This document shows, piece after piece, positions 4,235 to 8,644 of a stretch of 8,644 nucleotides of DNA. The stretch's first letter is position 1, and every line of letters begins with the position of its first letter. The position numbers were made by a program, and so were the translations under genes. The stretch spans positions 1 through 8,644 of the forward strand of contig JAUYIX010000042.1 of assembly GCA_030688115.1 (NCBI GenBank), given 5' to 3'. Under the pieces are notes generated by a model. That model was not told the origin of the DNA. It searched no databases and saw nothing but the letters and a program-made list of their open reading frames with translations. Source of the DNA: a bacterium (GTDB lineage Bacteria; Patescibacteriota; JAUYIX01).

Positions 4235-6853
4235 ATGAATACATTCTTCTCAAAAGTAGGGGTGGCCTTGTGCGCCAGCCTTTTTATTAGTTTATCATTT
4301 GCTAACGTTGCGCCGGCACTAGCGGCCAACTCGCAGGCACAACCTGTGCGCTATCTGGAGCCCGGGGTCAGCCGCGAGGCGCAGGCCCGCAAGGATGCCG
4401 AACTCGACGCGCTGCTCGAGCAATCCAAGACCGATGCTGCGGGCGGGTCAGCCACAATTGGCGCTACCGCCGTCACACTGCCCGATGTAACCGAGACAAA
4501 AATCAGCGGACTAACAACTTTTGCAGGACTAAGCCAACAAGCCACCGACGATGCGGGTCGTGTGTTTAGCGGCTGGGCCGACTCACGCGATGGCGGGACG
4601 TCGGTTTACTTTAGCCGCTCACTGGACCAAGGCACGACCTGGAGCACCCCAAAGCGCATTGACCGAGCCTCGGGCGCTGGGACAGCAGCCGGATACTTTG
4701 ACCTCATGACCGACGGTGCCTGTAACCTCTACCTGCCATTTATTGACACTCGCGATCTTGCTGCCGGACAAATCTTTATCAGTATCTCACGCGACTGTGG
4801 AGATACTTGGTCAACACCGGTGGGACTTGTCCCTGCATCCTCGATGCAGGACGGCTCATTTGATCTGGCGATCCGCCCTAACGGGATCGTCTTTATCGTC
4901 TGGGGTGATGACCGGAATGACCCAGCAGGCGGAGTACTCATGACCGAGATTTACAGCATTGCCTCATTTAATTATGGTTCTACCTGGCAATCCGAGAAAA
5001 AAATAAGTGACGTGGATCCGGCGACCGCCGACGACTATGCTCCCGTTGCTACCTTTGCGGGTAACGGTGATCTGCTTGTGGCCTGGCTCTCTGACCGGCC
5101 GACAGGTGCAGCTGGTGACGACATGTGGGCGGCACGCTCGAGTGACAACGGACTAACCTGGGGTGCTGACTTTAGGCTCAACGCCGAGGCTGCCACAACC
5201 CAAATTATAACCGGATTTGGGATTTGTGCCGCTGATAACCACGTTTATGCCGTCTACGAGCACGGTGCTTTTCCTTTTCCGGTGGTATTTGACGTAAAAG
5301 TGCGCTCCTCGCACGATTTTGGGGCCTCGTTTGACGCGGCAACCTCATTGGTCGGTGCAGCTCGCGATGCGGCCGGTGATCAGCTGACGCTCTCCTGTGC
5401 CGGATCTCGAGCGGTAGTTGGTTTTGAAGCCGGTCCGACAGGTGGCTCGCTCGATGATGTGCGGGTTGCGACAACGGCTGACGGTGGAGTCTCGTGGACC
5501 GCCGACAAAAAAGTTGACTTAGGTGATGCAAACGCTAGCGGAAACAGCGCAGCAGATCTCACCTCAAGTATTACGGCACGCGGTGATACGGTAGTCGCCT
5601 ATTCGGACGCTCGCGTCCCGACGATTGAGGGGTTCTACAACTACTCACCTGATGGTGGAGTCGAGTGGGACACGACTGACCATGAATTTACCTCTTTTGC
5701 GGGTGCTCACACGGTACTAATGACTAGAGAGCTGGGAGTCTTTTTGTCCATACCGTTAGATGGGTCCGGTGCTACCGACGACGGCGAGCTCAATGCCTGG
5801 GTGACCTACAATGACGACCGCGCTGGCGCTCCCGGTATGTATGCCGCACGACTGACCTTTGACCGCAGTAACGAGACACTTGAGCGACTGGCCGGTGCGA
5901 CCCGTATTGAGACGGCACTTGCGATCAGCGCAGACAGCTACCCGGTCGATAATAGCGTGACCGCGATGGTCATTGGTACGAGCTTGGCTTTTCCGGATGG
6001 ACTAGCCGGTGGCCCCTTGGCCGCCATGGTGGGTGGACCGCTCCTGATTACACCGACCACCAGTCTTGATGCGGGCGTTGCCGCCGAGATCACAAGACTT
6101 TTTGACGGACAAGACGATCCCGGGACCGACCTCTATATCTTGGGTGGTCCGGCCGCGATTGATCCAAGCGTTGAGGCCGCGATAGCAGCGCTCGATCCAA
6201 CACTCGATATCAAACGTCTCGAGGGCCCGGACCGGATTGCAACCTCGATCGCGATCGCAAACGAACTTAACGAGATCCGCGGCGAGAGCCCAAGCGAGGC
6301 CGTCTTGGCCTATAGCCGTAACTTCCCCGATGCTTTGGCAGCCAGTGCCGTAGCCTCGAGCGCAGCCGTCAACCCGGGACGCATGCCGATCTTGCTCACC
6401 GAGCAGGACGTCATCGATGGACGCGTACTCAGCTGGCTTAGTGACAACGCCGGTACCGGCAAGCTCCTCACCCTCAACGTCATTGGTGGAACCGCGGTCA
6501 TCAGCGACCTCGTGGTTGCCGGAGCGGGTGCCGTTGTCCCGACCGTCTCGCGCTATGGTGGCGCTAACCGCTTTGAAACGGCAGCACTCCTTAACAGCGC
6601 GATGTTTACCGGTCCAACCGCACCATTAACTATCGGAGTAGCCAGCGGAGTAAACTTCCCGGATGCATTGACCGGTGGCGCCCACTCCGGCCGCCTCAAC
6701 CGACCACTCGTATTAGTCCAGCAAAACAATATTCCGGATGAGTCCATGGACTACGTCACGGCCAATGCCGGCACGATCGTTGGCGGATCAATCTACGGAG
6801 GAACCGCCGCAATCTCCGACCTGGTCAGATCGGTCATGGAGGCGCTCTACTAG
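4235..6853 (+). CDS. Large secreted protein: Asp-box beta-propeller plus three CWB2 cell-wall-binding repeats
   Basis: The 872-residue product opens with a Sec signal peptide (core 8-24, probable cleavage after PALA, residue 30) and an Ala/Glu-rich linker (43-75). Residues 90-540 hold seven Asp-box (BNR-type, SxDxGxTW) motifs near 129-136, 185-192, 244-251, 302-309, 359-366, 414-421 and 471-478, spaced about 52-58 residues apart. That is the pattern of a six- or seven-bladed beta-propeller as in sialidase-like and sortilin-like folds. No FRIP-type arginine motif or sialidase catalytic set is seen, so glycan or protein binding is likelier than sialidase activity. Three CWB2 repeats occupy 548-659, 660-771 and 772-872, with motifs GGANRFET, SGVNFPDAL and YGGTAAIS. 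The gene ends in tandem stops (TAG TAG). It is probably displayed on the wall as an adhesin or receptor. The repeats are paralogous to those at 973-2706 but sit at the opposite end. Confidence 0.92.
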   Translation: MNTFFSKVGVALCASLFISLSFANVAPALAANSQAQPVRYLEPGVSREAQARKDAELDALLEQSKTDAAGGSATIGATAVTLPDVTETKISGLTTFAGLSQQATDDAGRVFSGWADSRDGGTSVYFSRSLDQGTTWSTPKRIDRASGAGTAAGYFDLMTDGACNLYLPFIDTRDLAAGQIFISISRDCGDTWSTPVGLVPASSMQDGSFDLAIRPNGIVFIVWGDDRNDPAGGVLMTEIYSIASFNYGSTWQSEKKISDVDPATADDYAPVATFAGNGDLLVAWLSDRPTGAAGDDMWAARSSDNGLTWGADFRLNAEAATTQIITGFGICAADNHVYAVYEHGAFPFPVVFDVKVRSSHDFGASFDAATSLVGAARDAAGDQLTLSCAGSRAVVGFEAGPTGGSLDDVRVATTADGGVSWTADKKVDLGDANASGNSAADLTSSITARGDTVVAYSDARVPTIEGFYNYSPDGGVEWDTTDHEFTSFAGAHTVLMTRELGVFLSIPLDGSGATDDGELNAWVTYNDDRAGAPGMYAARLTFDRSNETLERLAGATRIETALAISADSYPVDNSVTAMVIGTSLAFPDGLAGGPLAAMVGGPLLITPTTSLDAGVAAEITRLFDGQDDPGTDLYILGGPAAIDPSVEAAIAALDPTLDIKRLEGPDRIATSIAIANELNEIRGESPSEAVLAYSRNFPDALAASAVASSAAVNPGRMPILLTEQDVIDGRVLSWLSDNAGTGKLLTLNVIGGTAVISDLVVAGAGAVVPTVSRYGGANRFETAALLNSAMFTGPTAPLTIGVASGVNFPDALTGGAHSGRLNRPLVLVQQNNIPDESMDYVTANAGTIVGGSIYGGTAAISDLVRSVMEALY

Positions 6854-6861
6854 TAGTGCTC

Positions 6862-6903
6862 TCGCGTTAGGTCGCGATCTAGCGCGCTCATAAGGGGAGC
6901 GCG
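6862..6903. other. Two consecutive GC-rich hairpins after the propeller gene
   Basis: TCGCG (6862-6866) pairs with CGCGA (6873-6877) around a 6-base loop. CGCGCTC (6883-6889) pairs perfectly with GAGCGCG (6897-6903) around ATAAGGG. Neither is followed by a T run on either strand, so they are not classical terminators. They may protect the 3' end of the mRNA or assist termination. Confidence 0.45.
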
Positions 6904-6930
6904 ACACAGAAAAAGGCGATACACAACTCC

Positions 6931-6963
6931 AACAGGGAGAGCCCAGCGCAGGTTCTCCCTGTT
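6931..6963. other. Strong 13-bp hairpin without a T tract
   Basis: AACAGGGAGAGCC (6931-6943) pairs with GGTTCTCCCTGTT (6951-6963): ten perfect pairs, one G-U and two more G-C pairs closing a 7-base loop CAGCGCA. It is followed by GCTAACGTG, so it lacks the U tract of an intrinsic terminator. Its right arm TCTCCCTGTT also occurs at 3650-3659, inside the terminator after the toxin gene. Likely roles are transcript end formation or stability. Confidence 0.6.
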
Positions 6964-6973
6964 GCTAACGTGA

Positions 6974-7002
6974 TTTCACAAAAATCACCCAAACTTTTCA
7001 CA
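6974..7002 (+). promoter_or_regulatory. Repeated TTTCACA motifs upstream of the response regulator
   Basis: TTTCACA occurs at 6974-6980 and 6996-7002, 22 bp apart (two helical turns), with a partial copy (ATCAC at 6984-6988) between. Direct repeats on one face of the helix are typical of OmpR-family binding sites, so autoregulation is possible. This is inference from layout. Confidence 0.3.
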
Positions 7003-7004
7003 AT

Positions 7005-7022
7005 TAGTACCGCGTGGTACTA
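7005..7022. promoter_or_regulatory. 18-bp inverted repeat just before the response regulator gene
   Basis: TAGTACC (7005-7011) and GGTACTA (7016-7022) are perfect 7-bp arms around GCGT. The element lies between the TTTCACA repeats and the presumed -10, in the promoter spacer region, a place suited to an operator. Confidence 0.45.
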
Positions 7023-7023
7023 G

Positions 7024-7029
7024 TAGGTT
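7024..7029 (+). promoter_or_regulatory. -10-like hexamer (TAGGTT) of the response regulator gene
   Basis: TAGGTT ends 6 bases before the ATG at 7036 and closely resembles TAGGCT at the same distance before the kinase gene. No good -35 or Shine-Dalgarno was found; a regulator bound at the upstream repeats could compensate for the missing -35. Confidence 0.4.
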
Positions 7030-7035
7030 CTACCT

Positions 7036-7707
7036 ATGAGATTACTACTAGTAGAAGACGAGAAAGAACTCGCTAAACCCCTAAAAGAGGGCCTCGAGTA
7101 CCAAAAATACGCCGTAGACTTGGCGTTTGATGGTCAAGATGGTGAGCGGCTGGCCCGGGAGAACAACTACGACGTCATTATCTTGGACATCATGCTGCCT
7201 CAAAAAGACGGCATCTCGATTACCAAGAGCCTGCGTGCCGACGGCATCTCCACTCCGATATTGATGCTGACTGCCAAAGGCACCGTCGAGGACAAAACGG
7301 TCGGACTGGATGCCGGTGCCGATGATTATCTGCCCAAACCCTTTGCTTTTGGAGAACTGTCTGCGCGCGTTAGGGCTTTGTTACGCCGCGCCGGCACCGA
7401 GAAAAAACCCGTCTTACAAGTTGCCGACCTCCAGCTTGATCCCGCCACGCACGATGTTATCCGCGCCGGAAAAGACATCGAGCTGGTCAAAAAAGATTTT
7501 CAGCTGTTGGAGTACTTGATGCGTAATGCCGATCGGGTTTTAACCCGCGCTGAGATCGAGGAGCACGTCTGGGATCGCAACGCTGAGCTTTGGTCCGACG
7601 TGATCCGCTCGCACATCAAAACGTTGCGCGCCAAAATCGATAAGGGTCATAAGACCAAACTGATTAAGACGATTCACGGGGTTGGATATAAGATATCCGC
7701 TAAATAG
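7036..7707 (+). CDS. OmpR/PhoB-family response regulator
   Basis: A complete 223-residue transcription factor of a two-component system. The receiver domain (1-118) has all its key residues: acidic pocket Glu7/Asp8, phospho-acceptor Asp51 in ILDIMLP, Thr79 in MLTAK and Lys101 in PKPFAF. The C-terminal winged-helix DNA-binding domain (about 127-223) has the recognition region RAEIEEHVWD...VIRSHIKTLRAKI and the family's closing motif TIHGVGYKI. Phosphorylation by a partner kinase, presumably the one encoded 71 bp downstream, should control dimerisation and DNA binding. The regulated genes cannot be read from sequence; an inverted repeat and direct repeats in its own promoter suggest autoregulation. 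The start is firm because MRLLLVEDE is the canonical N-terminus. The ATG lacks a Shine-Dalgarno and fits the leaderless pattern. No specific orthologue is identifiable. Confidence 0.95.
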   Translation: MRLLLVEDEKELAKPLKEGLEYQKYAVDLAFDGQDGERLARENNYDVIILDIMLPQKDGISITKSLRADGISTPILMLTAKGTVEDKTVGLDAGADDYLPKPFAFGELSARVRALLRRAGTEKKPVLQVADLQLDPATHDVIRAGKDIELVKKDFQLLEYLMRNADRVLTRAEIEEHVWDRNAELWSDVIRSHIKTLRAKIDKGHKTKLIKTIHGVGYKISAK

Positions 7708-7709
7708 TC

Positions 7710-7754
7710 TCGGCGTGCGTCGCGGGGTCTGGTCTGGCTTGGCCTGGACGCCGA
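7710..7754. repeat. Inverted repeat and short CTGG-type repeats in the regulator-kinase gap
   Basis: TCGGCGT (7710-7716) and ACGCCGA (7748-7754) are perfect 7-bp arms 31 bases apart. Between them lie four tandem 5-bp units TCTGG, TCTGG, CTTGG and CCTGG (7728-7747). The right arm overlaps the presumed -35 of the kinase promoter, so folding or protein binding here could influence kinase expression. Confidence 0.4.
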
Positions 7755-7772
7755 TCGGGACGATGCTAGGCT
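7745..7772 (+). promoter_or_regulatory. Extended -10 promoter of the histidine kinase gene
   Basis: TGGACG (7745-7750, four of six matches to TTGACA), a 16-bp spacer and TAGGCT (7767-7772) preceded by TGC, an extended -10. The -10 ends 6 bases before the ATG at 7779, giving a probable leaderless mRNA and letting the kinase be expressed separately from the regulator. Confidence 0.5.
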
Positions 7773-7778
7773 AGCCGC

Positions 7779-8644
7779 ATGGCAATGTTAAGTGATTTTG
7801 TTCAGCCACTGCGGCGCTTACGACAGTTTGCTACGGCGCGGGTAAAACTTGTCACCTGGTTTGTGGCTGTCTTGGGGGGCGTCCTGGTCGTCTGCGTAGG
7901 CATTTTGATCGGGCTGGTACACCGCAACTTGTTTAACACGCTCAATGAGCGCTTGATCACTAACACGCAGCAGTTAGCTGACTTGATTGAGTTTAGACAG
8001 GGAGAACTGCTCTTTGCCAAGCTTGACCAACTTAACGTTGAGAATGATGCGCTGAGGACTTTTTCGGTGCAGATGGTTGATTATGATGGGAGCGTGTTGT
8101 GGCAGGCGGCCCGCAATCAATTGCCGGTCAGCGTCATTACGCAAAAAGCGCTGGACACCAACCAGACACAGTTTGAGAATTTAGTTTTACCTTTTGAACG
8201 TTACCGCGTTTTTGCCAAACCGGTCACGCGCAATGGCGAGGTGGTGGGAGTCTTGCAATCCGGATTAAGTTTGCGCGATATCGACGAGGCGATCGCAAAA
8301 ATAATCTTGGGCGCCTTGTTGATTATCCCTATCGCACTTGGTTTAGCCGGGATGGGCGCCTGGTTTTTAGCGGCAAAAACGCTACGACCGATCGAGGAGA
8401 ACATCCGACGGCAACGCCAGTTTATCCAGGATGCCTCCCACGAGTTACGGACCCCACTGGCCATAATCCAAAGCAACATCGACGTGAGTTTGCAAAACCC
8501 CAACCCGACCGTCCCGCAATTGCAAGATAAACTCAATACCGTCAATGAGACCGCGCGGCGCATGGGTAAAATAATTACCGATTTGCTTACCTTGAGCACC
8601 TCGGATAATCAATTATTGCGACTCAAACCTCGACTCGTCTCGCT
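7779..8644 (+). CDS. Membrane sensor histidine kinase, 3' end beyond the window
   Basis: An open frame from the ATG at 7779 reaches the right edge, giving 288 residues without a stop. A basic N-terminus (LRRLRQFATARVK) leads into transmembrane helix 1 (about 24-47). An extracytoplasmic sensor segment (48-173) includes SVQMVDYDGSVLWQ and YRVFAKPVTRNGEVVGVLQSG, resembling the PAS-like sensor folds of such kinases. Helix 2 follows (about 174-198), then a short HAMP-like linker with the family motif TLRPIEENIRRQRQFIQDASHELRTP. His221 in SHELRTPL is the phosphorylated histidine of the HisKA domain, whose second helix contains ETARRMGKIITDLLTLS. The ATP-binding HATPase domain must lie beyond 8644. 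Partner of the response regulator just upstream. The signal sensed is unknown. The start has no Shine-Dalgarno; a second ATG at 7785 would shorten the protein by two residues. Confidence 0.93.
   Translation, partial: MAMLSDFVQPLRRLRQFATARVKLVTWFVAVLGGVLVVCVGILIGLVHRNLFNTLNERLITNTQQLADLIEFRQGELLFAKLDQLNVENDALRTFSVQMVDYDGSVLWQAARNQLPVSVITQKALDTNQTQFENLVLPFERYRVFAKPVTRNGEVVGVLQSGLSLRDIDEAIAKIILGALLIIPIALGLAGMGAWFLAAKTLRPIEENIRRQRQFIQDASHELRTPLAIIQSNIDVSLQNPNPTVPQLQDKLNTVNETARRMGKIITDLLTLSTSDNQLLRLKPRLVS

Noticed and set aside
4235..4324. Lipobox reading of VALC in the signal peptide of the propeller protein.
   Set aside because: The residue before Cys13 is Leu, not Gly, Ala or Ser, and the hydrophobic core continues past it; ordinary signal peptidase cleavage after PALA fits better.
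4490..5860. Annotating the propeller protein as a sialidase.
   Set aside because: Asp boxes occur in many propellers, and no FRIP motif or catalytic residues were found.
1..8644. UGA recoding, as in some CPR groups.
   Set aside because: TGA ends the AbiEii-like gene at the normal family length, and no real gene here has an in-frame TGA.
1..8644. Genes on the minus strand, such as long open frames opposite 168-509, 2005-2334 and 8201-8599.
   Set aside because: All lie opposite strongly supported + strand genes, have no recognisable domains and arise from the codon structure of those genes.

Overview
The window reads as bacterial chromosome with medium G+C, every convincing gene on the + strand and short gaps between genes. 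The features below suggest a monoderm lineage, most likely Patescibacteria (CPR) or a similar small-genome group. This is inference from gene content: a heliorhodopsin, two secreted proteins with type-2 cell-wall-binding (CWB2) repeats, an AbiEii-type toxin with a small non-classical partner, and a general lack of Shine-Dalgarno sequences. TAA, TAG and TGA all act as stops, so no recoding is needed. There is no rRNA, tRNA, CRISPR array, transposase or integrase.

Layout. Positions 1-115 may hold the last 37 codons of an upstream gene. Positions 148-918 encode a full-length heliorhodopsin, with counterion Glu107 and retinal Lys241 at the same residue numbers as in the reference protein 48C12. 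Positions 973-2706 encode a secreted protein with three CWB2 repeats followed by a degenerate LytM/M23-like domain. Positions 2761-3631 are a two-gene cassette: a small basic protein overlapping an AbiEii-type nucleotidyltransferase, closed by a probable terminator. Positions 3632-3904 hold no convincing gene. Positions 3905-4195 encode a short coiled-coil protein built on a 21-bp repeat. Positions 4235-6853 encode a large secreted protein with an Asp-box beta-propeller followed by three CWB2 repeats. A hairpin-rich spacer (6854-7035) precedes an OmpR-type response regulator (7036-7707) and a membrane histidine kinase (7779 to the window edge).

The most striking regulatory signal is that six gene starts (973, 2761, 3905, 4235, 7036, 7779) have no Shine-Dalgarno sequence and carry a -10-like hexamer (mostly TAnnnT) ending only 6-7 bases before the ATG. 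Transcription would then begin at or next to the start codon, giving leaderless mRNAs. The heliorhodopsin gene is the exception: its TATAAT lies 31 bases upstream and it has a strong AAAGGAG.

How the genes might work together: the two CWB2 proteins look like exported, wall-attached surface proteins whose three-repeat anchor has been joined to different partner domains on opposite ends. The two-component pair could control envelope functions, and heliorhodopsin is a light-responsive membrane protein. Any link between light, the kinase and the surface proteins is speculation. No carotenoid-cleavage or retinal-synthesis gene is in the window, so retinal must come from elsewhere in the genome or from outside.
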